Assembly: GCA_015179025.1 (NCBI GenBank) | Contig: WHUX01000214.1 | Coordinates: 26,011 to 90,010 of the forward strand | DNA length: 64,000 bases | Origin: Terfezia claveryi | Taxonomy: Eukaryota > Ascomycota > Pezizomycetes > Pezizales > Pezizaceae | Direction of reading: 5' to 3' | Part shown: piece by piece, positions 1-11,500 of the stretch | Numbering within the stretch: position 1 is the stretch's first letter | Layout of the letters: each line of letters opens with the position of its first letter | Position numbers and translations under genes: made by a program | Notes under the pieces: model-generated | The model's database searches: none | The model's input: only the letters and a program-made list of their open reading frames with translations | What the model was told of the DNA's origin: nothing

Positions 1-229
1 ATCGCCTTTTCCCTGTAGGTTTTTTGGTGAGAGGTTTAGTTTTTAATAGCCATGGCATGCATGTATAGGCACACTGGTCTTATGGTATCCTTAAATAGGA
101 TAGAGGTATCTAGCTATAAGATTAGAGCCTAGCTATCATAGTTACCTAAGTTGTTACTAATACTTGTCTTCTCCAAGGTCGGAAGGACTTGTATTTAGCT
201 AAGGACAGCTGCCTCAAAATGGGAAGTAA
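1..229 (+). mobile_element. GypB-1: 3' internal end of a decayed Ty3/Gypsy element, cut by the window start
   Basis: The sequence matches the reverse complement of the 3' untranslated end of the complete GypB copy (about 22366-22640), including the stretch around the Met-rich hydrophobic reading frame. It runs into a purine-rich tract (about 216-229) just before the LTR, which is the expected polypurine tract and fixes the plus orientation. Many transitions relative to the complete copy indicate RIP-type decay. The 5' part of this element lies outside the window. Confidence 0.75.
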
Positions 230-841
230 TGTTATAGCTTAGGTAAGAGACCTACCCTCCCCTGAGATAACCAATGCCCTACTAAGGCACACTGTCTTGG
301 CTTGATCACTCATACAGATGTTATAGTGCATCTAAGGAATGATTTTAAAGAGATTGGGTAAAGGAAGTATGTGACCTCTAATAATATATCTTATATATGT
401 ACTCTCTTCAATATGTTTCCATTATATCCTTATATTTGTTATTTATATATTGTTATTAGTTGTACTAGAGTTCAGGTTCTGTATGTCACCCTGACTACAA
501 TATGTTGAAGTTCAAGCTACCTAATCAATGTATGTCAGACTGTAATGTTCCTAATTGAGAAGTGGTTTCTTATTTAGGTAATGACCTGACATCAATACTA
601 CTAAGCTGTTATAGGAAGTATCATCCAGATCTGATTATTCATTATCAGATCTAAGCTTCTATATAACCTACCACTTTTACATAGTTAATACAATAATACC
701 CAAGAGGTATTCTAAGTCTTATAAAGCTTTACTCTTATCGAGTCTGTATTGCACCCGAGTTATAGCTGCATTTATACTTTACTCCACCACTATCTACCTA
801 TTTCTCCGAAGTATTTCTATAGTTACAGCTCACCAATAATA
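230..841 (+). repeat. GypB-1 3' LTR (about 612 bp)
   Basis: It aligns end to end with the reverse complement of the two 616-bp LTRs of the complete GypB (21750-22365 and 27734-28349). It begins TGTTATAGC and ends ...ACCAATAATA, where the intact copy has TG...CA type ends. Heavy transition load. Immediately beyond 841 the sequence is minus-strand GypA integrase, so GypB-1 was inserted into GypA-e. The other side of the insertion is outside the window, so no target duplication can be checked. Confidence 0.8.
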
Positions 842-2463
842 CCTGAGTCCTCCAGCAACCCAATTACAAAGTCCAAGGTCAGGTATTGCCAGAGCTAATC
901 CAGGATCTCTAGGGGCTTCAGGGTACTATAAGGAGCATGGTAGGTGAGTCTCGCCTGCTGCCAGATATGGCAATTCCATATGTACTGTTCTACCTTCCCC
1001 CACTAGTCAATCTATATATATTGTGTAGAAAGTAGTTCTAATGTCTTGGCTACTCTAGGATGGCCAGTAGCTAAAGTATTATGATGTTTTCTAATTAGGC
1101 AGAGGCACAACTCCCCTTCCAGTATATACAGCTGGTCCAGGTAGTACAGAAGGCTATCCTGAATAGTACACTCAGCCAGGGAGATCTTAACATAGTGACG
1201 CTAGCCAGAATCTACTACTGAAATAATCTCTTTAGCCAGGGGGTCATTCTCATATACCTTTTTCACCTGTTGTCGGAGATCACTTCCTATATCTGCATTA
1301 GCTTCGACATCCCTGATATTAGTCTCGGCCAGAATATTAGCACCTAAGTCAAGATTTTTTGGCTTTAGTACCACTTAGTTCTAGTACTTTAGCCTTTCAT
1401 CCCCCCCTTTAGGAAGATCTCCTGATCTTCTAATCAATGCATCTGACTTACTCCCAGCCTTTCCAGGCCAATACCTGATCTTGAAGTTAAAACGAGACAA
1501 GAATTCTAACTATCTAGCCTATCGGTAGTTCAACAACTTAGTAGTTGTAAAGTATTCTAGATTTTTGTAGTCAGAGAGGAGCTCTATAATTCCATTTGCT
1601 GATTCCAGGTAAGGTCTCCATTCCTTGAATGCTCATACAATATCTATTACCTCCTTATTATAGATCTCATAATTACATACTACTAGGGAATACTTTTTAG
1701 AGAAATATGCTACTGGGTGGAGAATACTATTGACATACTAGGACAGAATCCCAGCAGAGACATAGTTAGAGGTGTCTGTTTCTATGATATATTCACTGTT
1801 AGGATCGAAGTAGGCTAGGATCTGGGCTGAGTAGAAAGCTTCCTTAAGCTTCTTAAAGGCCAACTGGACTTCTGGACTCCACTGAAAGCGCTGGCCTCTT
1901 TCCGTACTCTTGGTCTTGGTTAATGCTGTCAGTAGTGCCACGATTTTCGAATATCCCAGAATGAACCAGTGATAGAAGTTGGCGAATCTCAGAAAGACCT
2001 ATACATCCTTAAGGTTGGCTAGAGTTTCCTACTTCTAGATTGTAGCAACCTTTGCAGGGTTCATCTGGATGCCCTCCATAGTGATAATCAGCCTCAGATA
2101 CCTGACCTTTTGCCTATTGAAATCGCACTTTTCTGGCTTTAGATATAGTCTAGCTTCCTCCAGTTTCTCTAGCACTTGTTGGATGTGGATCTTGTGTTCT
2201 GCCAGGGAATCCAAGTAAATGAGGATATTGTCAAAGTAAGCTGTACAGAATATATCCAAGAAGTCCTACAGGGTGTTATTGATAAAGTGCTGGAAAGAGG
2301 CCAGTACATTGGTTAGGCTAAAAGGAATTACATTATACTCAAAATGGCTATATCATGTCTGGAAGACTATTTTCTATTCCTCTCCCTCAGCAATCTGTAC
2401 TAGGTTGTATACCTCTCTCAAATCCAATTTGGTGAACCATTTTGCTTTAGAAAGCCTAGCTAA
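842..2463 (-). pseudogene. GypA-e: decayed pol fragment (RT, RNase H, integrase start)
   Basis: On the minus strand this is the middle of a Ty3/Gypsy polyprotein homologous to the best copy at 46227-48450. From 2463 downward it shows RT (about 2035-2460, catalytic box YFDN instead of YLDD), RNase H (about 1480-1941, with ETDTSNY in place of ETDASDY), the linker, the H2C2 zinc-binding region and the integrase start (842-1440). Frequent stops and Asp-to-Asn changes fit G-to-A and C-to-T mutation. It is cut on the left by GypB-1 and on the right by U-1 inside the RT. The remaining N-terminal half was not found to the right of U-1, so it is probably deleted. Not functional. Confidence 0.8.
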
Positions 2464-2547
2464 TATCAGCAAGAAAAATGTAGCGTCTGGAAGCGAGAGC
2501 TTATATGTATATTCCCTGTGCATCTTGTACGTTTAGACGCTGGCTGT

Positions 2548-2655
2548 ATTGTAACACAATTAGGACACCTAGCTAAGTTTCAATACAATCAGGACGCCCA
2601 GCTGAGTTGCAATACAATCTGGATGCCCAGCTGAGTTGTAATACAATCTGGATAC
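2548..2655. repeat. Minisatellite S4 (about 29-bp unit) in U-1
   Basis: Three to four tandem units of the form TTGCAATACAATCTGGATGC followed by CCAGCTGAG. The same array occurs in U-2 at 42796-42902. It lies between the hairpin-bearing left terminus and the conserved arm. Confidence 0.8.
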
Positions 2656-2934
2656 TACTGAGGCAACTAAAGCTGTCTGGACACTAGTTGCCTTATTTCA
2701 ATCTCTAGATATTAGAGTTCCTTCCCTTGGTATTATCATATTATTAACAATATAGTTACAATATACCCACTTGTATGTAGGATACTTTAATACCAGCTAG
2801 GTGCGTAGCCACTAATACAGCTATTGAATATGCATGCAGTGGAAATATCTATTGTATTCACTAATAATTATATACCCAAAAGTATTGAGTAATAGATATA
2901 TATATTGAACATGCACTTGCTGCTTCAATTGCTC

Positions 2935-3065
2935 TAACACTCACTCTAACACGCACTCTAATACTCGCCCTAATACTCACTCCAATACTTGCTCTAATAC
3001 TTGCCCTAATACTCACTCCAATACTCACTCTCATACTCGCTCTATTACTTGCTCTAATACTTACC
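2935..3065. repeat. Minisatellite S3 (12-bp unit) in U-1 left arm
   Basis: Tandem 12-bp units of the type GCTCTAATACTC, about ten copies with transitions. The array recurs in the same position in every U arm: 11812-11890 (inverted), 43180-43345 and 55032-55162 (inverted). Confidence 0.85.
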
Positions 3066-3379
3066 ATAATGTGCTAGGATATAGAATGAAGGGAAAATAC
3101 ACAGGGAAGGGAGGTATATATACAGGAAAACCATAGTTGCGAAGGCCGACTGCTAAGGCTGACAATTTAGACTTTCCGAAGACAATGAGATAAAGGATAA
3201 CTAGAGAAGTGGGAAGACAGTAACCAATGGCACTCAGCCTCTTTTTATTTACGGGTGCTGTACTATTCAATGCCTGGCCTGGTAATAGTCATATTAGGAA
3301 ATCATTATCGTGGTATTGAGATATGTACAGAGTTCATGCTTTATAATAGGTTTCGTAGGAATTCATACATTCGCGAGCA

Positions 3380-3560
3380 TATATATATATATATACGTGA
3401 AACTCATGCTATTGGAGACTTATATATATATGTGTGAGAAACTCTTGCTTTTGGAAACATATATATATATATGCAAGAAATTAATATATTTTCGAGCTTA
3501 TATATATATATGTGAGAAATCCATGCATTCCTAGGCTTATATATATATGTCTCCAAAAGT
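3380..3560. repeat. TATA-rich array S1 in U-1
   Basis: Alternating TATATATATA runs and about 25-bp spacers reading GAGAAACTCATGCTTTTGGAGAC or close variants. Open frames across it in all directions are by-products of the repeat. Same array type at 11105-11500, 43655-43812, 52480-52730 and 54045-54735. Confidence 0.85.
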
Positions 3561-3630
3561 ACGAGTTTCTTGCAGATATAAATATATGTTCTAGTTCGTT
3601 CTGGGATTCCAGGCCATTCCAGGATTGCCC

Positions 3631-3650
3631 GGGCCATACCGGTATGGCCC
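3631..3650. repeat. Perfect 20-bp palindrome in U-1
   Basis: GGGCCATACCGGTATGGCCC is its own reverse complement. It is followed by a second partial copy of CCATACCGGTATGG. An identical 20-mer is present in U-2 at 43837-43856, and variants with CTGGTCCATTCC words surround both. Confidence 0.85.
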
Positions 3651-4084
3651 CCCATACCGGTATGGACCGGGCCATTGCGAGATTGCGAGATTACCCAGGC
3701 CATTCCAGGATGGCATAAATATTCATATCTTCTTATATTTCCTTATGCATACCCAACTTATTTGGCCTAACCAATGTAAATCATTTGATGCCATATTCCT
3801 AGATTCATGTCTACCTTAACCTCTACCCTCTACACAGTCACTATCCCATTCCAAACTCCAACGCAAATGGTCTCCCAGCATATCCGCGCCCGTGCTACCA
3901 CACTTGTTCTTATAGTTCACCTGTATTATATGTATTTTGAAATAATCCATTTTATTCTTACGATTATCTAATGAGGCTATCTAACACGCTGCACCCCAAA
4001 ACCTCCATCTGTACCAGCCTTCACATCCGCGTCCCTAGAATCCTAGATTCACCGTCCATATGAGTCTGCAATTCACTATCTATA
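3651..4084. other. U-1 spacer without genes
   Basis: Unique-looking U sequence between the palindrome and the 24-bp array. It matches, inverted, the U-2 spacers at 52016-52440 and 53600-54000. No coding signal is seen. Confidence 0.6.
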
Positions 4085-4864
4085 TTAACCTAGATATCCG
4101 CTAGAATTGAGTAAGCAACTCAGCCTAGAATTGAGCGAGGAAATCAGCCTAGAATTGAGCGAGGAAATCAGTAGAGAATTGAGCAAGGATATTACCAAAT
4201 CGAGAGAGGAAATCAGCCTACAATAGAGCGAGCAAATCAGCATACAATCGAGCGAGCAAATCAGCCTAGAATCGAGCAAGCAAATCAGTGAGAAAATGAG
4301 AGAGCAAACCAGCATAGAATCAAGCAAGCAAATCAGCCTAGAATTGAGAAAGGAAATCAGCAGAGAATTGAGCAAGGAAATTACCACTGGCATAGAATCG
4401 AGCGAGGAAATCAGCCTAGAATCGAGCGAGCAAATCAGCATATAATCTAGCAAGCAAATCAGCATATAATCGAGCGAGGAAATCAGGCTAGAATCGAGCA
4501 AGCAAATCAGCAAATAATCGAGCGAGCAAATCAGTATATAATCGAGCGAGCAAATCAGCATATAATCGAGTGAGCAAATCAGCATAAAATCGAGCGAGCA
4601 AATCAGCATATAATCGAGCGAGGAAATCAGCCTAGAATTGAGCACGCAAATCAGCATATAATCGAGCGAGCAAATCAGCATATAATCGAGCGAGCAAATC
4701 AGCATATAATTGAGCGAGCAAATCAGCCTAGAATCAAGCAAGCAAATCAGCATACAATTGAGCGAGCAAATCAGCCTAGAATTGAGCAAGCAAATCAGCG
4801 AGAAAATGAGCGAGCAAATGAGCGAAAAAATGAGTGAGCAAACCAGGTAGAATTGAGCGAGCAA
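4085..4864. repeat. Minisatellite S2 (24-bp unit), about 32 copies, in U-1
   Basis: Tandem units such as ATCGAGCGAGCAAATCAGCA with four more bases, total 24 bp. Because 24 is a multiple of three, the minus strand stays open for 259 codons with an 8-residue period (LICSLDYM). This is a repeat artefact, not a membrane protein. The array appears reversed in U-2 at 51484-52015 and 53221-53600. Confidence 0.9.
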
Positions 4865-5613
4865 AATTATTTGAAAGGAATGAACAGAAGAAAAGCTCTA
4901 AGTCCCAGCTGGGCACACCTTGGAAATAGGGACTTGCCGTGTCTTGCCGCCAGCTATTGGATCGACTGGCGCTGTCTTAAAACCAGATTATATATCTTAC
5001 CTACAATCATCCCACCACGTCGGTTGGAGCTCCTCCTACAATTGGCAAAACCTAGCACAAAGGAGGAAATACCCATATATAGGAAATAAATGAGAAGACA
5101 AACATATAGAAATGATGGCTTTTCAGCCTCTATATATACATACAATTCATGCTTCCGCTGGCTCTAGATAATGGTGTTTTGCATGCTTCCGCTGGTGGTA
5201 AGAGTGTAATATTGTAAAGACTAGTAAGAGTGTAATTAAGCAAAGCAATGGTTAAAACACTTGTATTTGTTGCAAAGAAGTTATGGTATCGTGATATTTA
5301 AAGGCTACTATTACACATACTACAACCTCTTGTTCTTTGACCTAATGTTTCTCTACATAATAACCTTCATTTCGGGTATACCTCTACTGAGTATTTTCTT
5401 CTATAGGTCACTTATATTATCTCCGATATTCTTTGACCAAATGTTGCTACAAAATTACCTTCATATCGGATATGTCCCTATTTAGTACTTTTAATGTCTC
5501 TGTGGTCACTGTAGTGTTGTGGTAAATCCTTGTTGCTATCCGTGACATTGAACAATTTAATCCCGTAACGGCCTGGTCTGTTGCGATATCCAGCCATACC
5601 GTAACGGCCTAGT
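4865..5613. other. U-1 interior up to the Copia insertion
   Basis: This non-coding stretch is shared with U-2 in inverted orientation: 4865-5240 corresponds to about 51060-51480 (with CCGCTGGCTCTAG words), and 5250-5613 to about 52740-53060. It ends in the five-base target duplication CTAGT (5609-5613) of CopD. Confidence 0.65.
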
Positions 5614-6135
5614 TGTTGTGGCATACATTCTGTGCCCTTCCTATGTCGTTATTACTTTCTATTTCGGCATCTATATTAACTTATATCATTATATGTTTCT
5701 CTATTACGATATCCTTTCTATTATTATCTATCTAGTTTCTATTACGAGTACTATATCATGTTTCACCTGCAGCTTACTCTGCATAGTTACTGTACGGTTA
5801 TACTCACATGTTTATATATCCATGCTCGTTATTTCCCACACTGTCTTACTTGAATATTACATACATACAACCTTTCTACTTATGGATTTCTCTACGTTTA
5901 TTCCTCTTCAAGTTAGGTTGTCATATGGTTCATTTCCTCTCTATATTCATGTACTTAAGACCTGTGTCCACCCACTCTCTAGATAGTTTAATCAATCACG
6001 TATGCTGAATTCCCACTGCACTCGTCCTCAATATCTTCCTCGCACTCCTGTGACTCTAGCTTGCTCAGTAAATTCTCCGCTGGTCACTACGCTACTTTTA
6101 CGCTGTACCGTTACTATAATCTATCCACTTTAATA
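5614..6135 (+). repeat. CopD 5' LTR
   Basis: Begins TGTTGTGGCATACATTC and ends ...CCACTTTAATA. It matches 10518-11039 over its whole length with about three transitions (near 5864, 6002 and 6078). It should contain the promoter and transcription start. The 3' end lacks the usual CA, ending in TA in both copies. Confidence 0.93.
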
Positions 6136-6149
6136 GGTTATGAGCCCGG
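6136..6149 (+). promoter_or_regulatory. CopD primer binding site, initiator-Met half-tRNA type
   Basis: Directly after the 5' LTR stands GGTTATGAGCCC, the complement of the anticodon stem-loop of eukaryotic initiator tRNA-Met (GGGCTCATAACC). Drosophila copia and yeast Ty5 use a cleaved half of this tRNA as reverse-transcription primer. The match is seen in the sequence; the priming mode is inferred. Confidence 0.75.
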
Positions 6150-6238
6150 AGCTCTAACCTCTCTATTACTATAATCGAGTCTATACCTCTACTCCTTTAT
6201 ATATCGTAGATTTCCATCTCGCACAATCATCCTACAAC

Positions 6239-9200
6239 ATGTCTGACACTGCTGGTGCAAGCGGCTCCTCCTCCGGTGCTGCCTCTTCCCTCTCTCCCTT
6301 CTCCTTCAAGCTTGATAATATCAAGCGGTTATCAGATGATGGTTCCGGATATCATGCCTGGTCTAAACAAGTTGAATTAATCATTGATTCTTATGACTAT
6401 GAAGATCTATTTGATGAATCCACTACTGTCCCCACTGATGCCGCACTGCTTAAGTTGTGGAACAAGAGAAATGCCAGAGCAAAAATTCTCCTCATATCTG
6501 TTGTTGATATCTCACTCACAGGACTTATTGCCGAACAAACTATAGCACGACAAGCTTGGGTACGCTTACAGGAACGATTCGATCGACGAAACGATACTAC
6601 TCTCTGGGATGCTATATCCAAAACATTTGCTATTTCTATGCCTCCAGGGGAATCTATGACAACACATGTCAACAGCTATGATACTCAAATTCGCCGGCTC
6701 ATTGACAGGCTCAAAGAGACCGAAGCTGCCTCCCCTTACCAGCATCTAGCACGCTATCTTGAGAATGACAATATCAAGGCTCACCACCTCCTGATGACAC
6801 TCCCTGACACTTACGAGAATATTGTTGACAATCTCCAATCAAAGACAGGACTAACATACCTCGATGTTCGAACTCGTCTTCTGGAACTCTCCTCCTCCTC
6901 TCTCGAAATTGTCTCTAAGAATAAAGCTCTCTTCAATAAAAGAGAGAACAACAATACCTCCAACAAGCCGAACAAAAAGCCTAATCCTCCACGTCAAGGC
7001 AAAACGGCTCCACTCTCGGGAAACAATTGCAGTTGGTGCCATTCCAAAGGCAAGCCTTACCAAGGTCATACGTTCAAGACCTGTCAAGAACTCAAGAAGC
7101 ACAATACCAATCGTTCGAATGCCCAAAACCCTTCTCCTTCTGGTAAGGAGATTGTCCTACACCGAGCAGCTGCTGCTCAACAACTCTTCGATGATGACAA
7201 TGGCGTAGCCATGGTTGTCAAAGCCACCTCCTCCGCTCTCCAAAACTCTCCCTCTTCCTCCCATTCTGGTGTATCCGCTAACTACACTACATATGAGGTA
7301 TGGATTCTTGACACAGGTGCTTCATACCATATCACTGCTGACTTCTCTCATCTTCTCGATCTAGTCCGTTGCCATTTAGGCCTCACGGTTGGTGGTGGAA
7401 GAGTGATGTGGGCCACACATCAAGGGAATGTTTCTTTAGATATTGAAGTTGCTGGAAGTGTGATTCATGTTAGCCTCTCTGATGTTTTGTATGTGCCGGA
7501 TTGGAATGAGGTCTGTTTAATTTCTTGGAGGAAAATCGATGAGCTGGGACGTTTTCGTTTATTGGGTGAAGATGGTATTTTACAGATACAGAGAAAAATT
7601 GATGATTCGGTTGTTATTTCTGCTTCACTTGATCACGGATCCTACCAAGTATATCCTATTGTTCGTCATGGAAAGATTTACATGGCTGCCACAGACTATT
7701 GGCATCGTGCCCTTGGTCACTCTTCAACACGGTTCTGGTCAAACGCCAGTGAAATCTACGAAGATGGCAACCTCCTTCCCAAACGTCCAACCTCCCACTT
7801 CTGTGATACATATGCCAAATACAACTCCAAGCAGTCAGTGCCTACATCCGTCGACAAACCAAAAGGAACAAAACCCTTTGATCTCGTCCATTCTGATCTC
7901 ATGGGTCCCTTCAAGGTTGAATCTCTTGGGAAACGCACGTATCTACTAACCTTTATTGAAGATACAACTCGCTACTCTGAAGTGAACTTCCTCTATAAAA
8001 AGAGTGATGCTGCTCGCTTTATCAAAGCATATTGTGAAAAGGTTAATACAACAACTGAACGATATCCTCGCTCGTTCAGAACTGACCAAGGAGGTGAGTA
8101 TGTCAACAAGGAATTGGAAGCTTTTTTCGAAGAACGAGGAATAAAGCACCAGACTACCGCCGCCTATTCCCATCAATCTAATGGCGTTGCAGAACGCTAT
8201 AACCAAACTTTAACTAGTATGGTTCGACCTTCTCTCGACAATGCACCCCCTTACCTCTGGGCTGAAGCCTTTAACTGGGCTGCCTATATCAAAAACAGAC
8301 TGCCTCACTCTGCACTAAATGGAAAAACCCCATTCGAGGCACTCTTCAACATCAAACCAACTCTCTCACACCTTCGTCCTTTCTACTCCAAGTGCTATGT
8401 TCACATTCCTGAAGAAAAACGACCTGCTGGCTCAAAGCTTGAAGCCAGAGCACTTGAAGGACATCTTGTTGATTATACGGAATCAGGTCATATGTTTCGT
8501 ATCTATATCCCATCTCAACGAAAGGTAGATACCTATCGTCAAGTTAAGTTTGAACCGTCATCATCTTATACCTCTGTCGATGTACACTTTCCTCCTCTAC
8601 CTCCGATTACAGCTGAAACTCCATCAACACCACCTGTACCGCTCCGACCTTCTACTCCAACACCTACCACTACCACTCCTGACACCACTACAACTCCGTC
8701 TATACCTCTCCCTCCTCCTCCATCAAATCTACAAGAGTACGAACAGCACTCTGATGAGGATTCTGAGTTAGAGAAAGCTATCGATCCTCCTATTGCTGGT
8801 CCCTCAACTCCCCCTCGATGCACAAGAGCCTCTACACCTGCTGCACCTAAGTCAAGTCGCTCAAAAGAGTTTGCCGAACCTCCAGAAACTCCTAAGCTGG
8901 ACTACAAGTCATATCCTCAACGAACTCGGAAACAACCCGATCGTTATACTGACTCTGGCTGGGCTAGACTTGTGGCAGAACCTAATAGCTATAAAGAAGC
9001 TATGGCCTCCCTTGATGCTGATGCATGGCAACGAGCTATGCTTGAGGAACACCAGTCAATAATCGATGCTCAGACATGGACGGTCCATGATATGTCAGAG
9101 TTACCCTCAGGTCGACAACCTGTTGGTTCTAGGTGGGTATTTAAGGTAAAGCACAATGCAGATGGATCTGTTGAACGTCACAAAGCAAGAATTGTTGCAA

Positions 9201-10510
9201 AGGGCTATTCTCAACAAGAAGGCCTTGATTATAATGAAACATTCGCACCAGTGACACGGTACGACTCCTTACGACTCATCATTGCCCTCGCAATTCACTT
9301 CTCTTTGGACATGGATCAACTTGATATCAAGTCAGCTTTCCTGAATGGTGATCTAATCGAAGAAATCTGGATGTTACCTCCTCCTGGTATTGGTCAAGAT
9401 GGCAAGATTCTTTGACTTCACAAAGCCTTGTACGGATTAAAGCAAGCACCTCTACAGTGGTTTGAACGTCTCTCCTCTGCACTTGCTGAACTCGGCTTCA
9501 TATCTCTCCCCTTCGATCCTTGTGTATTTATTAACATGGAACTCAAGGTAATACTTGTTGTTTATGTTGATGACATTACTGCAGTAGGCAAATCTCCTCA
9601 GATTAAGATTGTTATTGATCATCTTAAGTCCTACTTTACTGTTACCATCAAAGGCGGTCTCAAATACATCCTCGGCATCGAAATTATCCCTACAGACAAA
9701 GGACTTCAACTCTCCCAACGACAATACATCACCAATATCCTTGAACGCTTTGGACTTAACAACTGTCGATCAGTTCTCACTCCCATCGACCCCAAAGTAC
9801 AACTGGTTAAGGCTGACGGTTGAGAACATCCTCATGAACGTACCTTATACCAATAGATGATTGGTTCACTTATGTATCTTGTTACTTGTACTCGTCCTGA
9901 TCTTGCCTTTTCTGTTTCCTTTCTTTCACGCTTTTCTTCTCATCCTCTAAAGGTTCATCATACAGCTGTTAAAAGGGTTTTCCGTTATCTTGTTGGATCT
10001 CATAATCTGTCTCTTACTTATGAACGTTCTCCCTCTTCGTCTTCTTTGTCACTTGTTGGTTATTCTGATGCTGATTATGCTGCTTGTCGTGATACCCGTC
10101 GGTCTGTTACTGGTTATGTCTTTCTACTAAATGGTTGTGCTATATCTTGGTTATCAAAGAAGCAGAACTCTGTTTCTGCCTCCACCACTGAATCCGAGTA
10201 CATGGCACTCTCAATAACCGCTCGTCAGGCACTCTGGTATATACATGCCTTCTCTCAACTTGGACACTCTATTCCAGTCCATCTACACGCAGATAGCACT
10301 ACCTCCATCAACGTTGCAGAAACCCTCGTCAACAATCCTCGAACGAAGCACATCGACGTTGCATATCATTTCACAAGAGAACAACTCATCCTCAAGACAT
10401 TTACCCTCAGTCATGTTTCTACCGATGAAAACCACGCTGACCTTATGACTAAAGGTCTTCTTCCTGTACTCCACCACTATCATACTAATAGTCTCAGGCT
10501 TACAGAATGA
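6239..10510 (+). pseudogene. CopD gag-pol polyprotein, single frame with three premature stops
   Basis: One frame of 1423 codons from the ATG at 6239 encodes a Copia polyprotein. Residue positions: zinc knuckle of the type C-x2-C...H-x4-C (about 263-282); protease DTGA (about 358); integrase zinc region H-x4-H ... C-x2-Y (about 488-525); integrase catalytic Asp (551), Asp (615) and Glu (651); RT with YVDD (1109-1112); RNase H with GYSDADYA (about 1275) and a TESEYMAL box. Stops are TGA at 9413, TGA at 9821 and TAG at 9854, all within or after RT. The C-x2-Y replaces the last zinc-binding Cys by Tyr (codon TAT at 7811), a G-to-A change. All lesions are transitions and no frameshift was seen, which fits light RIP of a young copy. 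The start gives the usual acidic, Ser-rich Gag N-terminus. Confidence 0.92.
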
Positions 10511-10517
10511 GAGAGAG
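10505..10517 (+). other. CopD polypurine tract
   Basis: GAATGAGAGAGAG lies immediately upstream of the 3' LTR, in the position where plus-strand DNA synthesis is primed. It overlaps the end of the polyprotein frame. Confidence 0.8.
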
Positions 10518-11039
10518 TGTTGTGGCATACATTCTGTGCCCTTCCTATGTCGTTATTACTTTCTATTTCGGCATCTATATTAACTTATATCATTATATGT
10601 TTCTCTATTACGATATCCTTTCTATTATTATCTATCTAGTTTCTATTACGAGTACTATATCATGTTTCACCTGCAGCTTACTCTGCATAGTTACTGTACG
10701 GTTATACTCACATGTTTATATATCCATGCTCGTTATTTCCCACACTGTCTTACTTGAATATTACATGCATACAACCTTTCTACTTATGGATTTCTCTACG
10801 TTTATTCCTCTTCAAGTTAGGTTGTCATATGGTTCATTTCCTCTCTATATTCATGTACTTAAGACCTGTGTCCACCCACTCTCTAGATAGTTTAATCAAT
10901 CACGTACGCTGAATTCCCACTGCACTCGTCCTCAATATCTTCCTCGCACTCCTGTGACTCTAGCTTGCTCAGTAAATTCTCCGCTAGTCACTACGCTACT
11001 TTTACGCTGTACCGTTACTATAATCTATCCACTTTAATA
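10518..11039 (+). repeat. CopD 3' LTR
   Basis: Same 522-bp length as the 5' LTR. It is followed by CTGGT, the right-hand target duplication, and then by U-1 sequence (ccgttgcaatatccag). Confidence 0.93.
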
Positions 11040-11104
11040 CTGGTCCGTTGCAATATCCAGTCCATACCGGTATGAACTGGATCCTGGAACGGACCAGAAC
11101 ATAT

Positions 11105-11500
11105 ATGTCTCAAAAAGTATGAGTTTCTCGTACATATATATAAATATACCTATGAATGCATGCATTTCTTTATATGTTTCCAAAAGCAAAAGTTTCTTGC
11201 ATATATATATATAAGCTCAAGAATGCCTGAATTTCTCGCATATATATATATATGTCTCCAAAAGTACGAGTTTCTCATACATATATATATGAGTCTCCAA
11301 AAGCATGATTTTCTCACACATATATATATAAGTCTCCAAAAGCATGAGTTTCTTGCACATATATATATATATGCCTACGAATGCATAGATTTCTCATATA
11401 TATATATATATAAGTCTCCAAAAACATGATTTTCTCGTATATATATATATATATTTCCAAAAGCATTAGTTTCTCACACATATATATATATATGCTCACG
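11105..11500. repeat. TATA-rich array S1 in U-1, right of CopD
   Basis: About nine alternations of (TA)n and a 24-28-bp spacer related to GTCTCCAAAAGCATGAGTTTC, the inverse of the array at 3380-3560. Frames across it are repeat artefacts. Confidence 0.85.

Larger units (their letters stand above)
5614..11039 (+). mobile_element. CopD: nearly intact Ty1/Copia retrotransposon (5426 bp)
   Basis: Two direct LTRs of exactly 522 bp flank one long gag-pol frame with the Copia order protease, integrase, RT, RNase H. Flanking pentamers are CTAGT (5609-5613) and CTGGT (11040-11044), a target duplication with one transition. Only about three LTR differences were seen by eye, so this is one of the youngest insertions here. 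It sits inside U-1: the target word (CCTGGTCCGTTGC) continues on the right in U-like sequence. The reading frame is interrupted by three stops, so this copy is probably not autonomous. Confidence 0.92.

Noticed and set aside
4085..4864. 259-codon minus-strand frame resembling a Leu/Cys-rich membrane protein
   Set aside because: It is the translation of a 24-bp tandem repeat; the eight-residue period and matching arrays at 51484 and 53221 show it is not a gene.
5618..6008. Frame of 122 codons repeated at 10507-10890
   Set aside because: Both lie in the CopD LTRs and are translations of the same LTR sequence.
11105..11500. Regular repeat/spacer look suggesting a CRISPR array
   Set aside because: The spacers are themselves repeated, the repeats are simple (TA)n, and the genome is eukaryotic.
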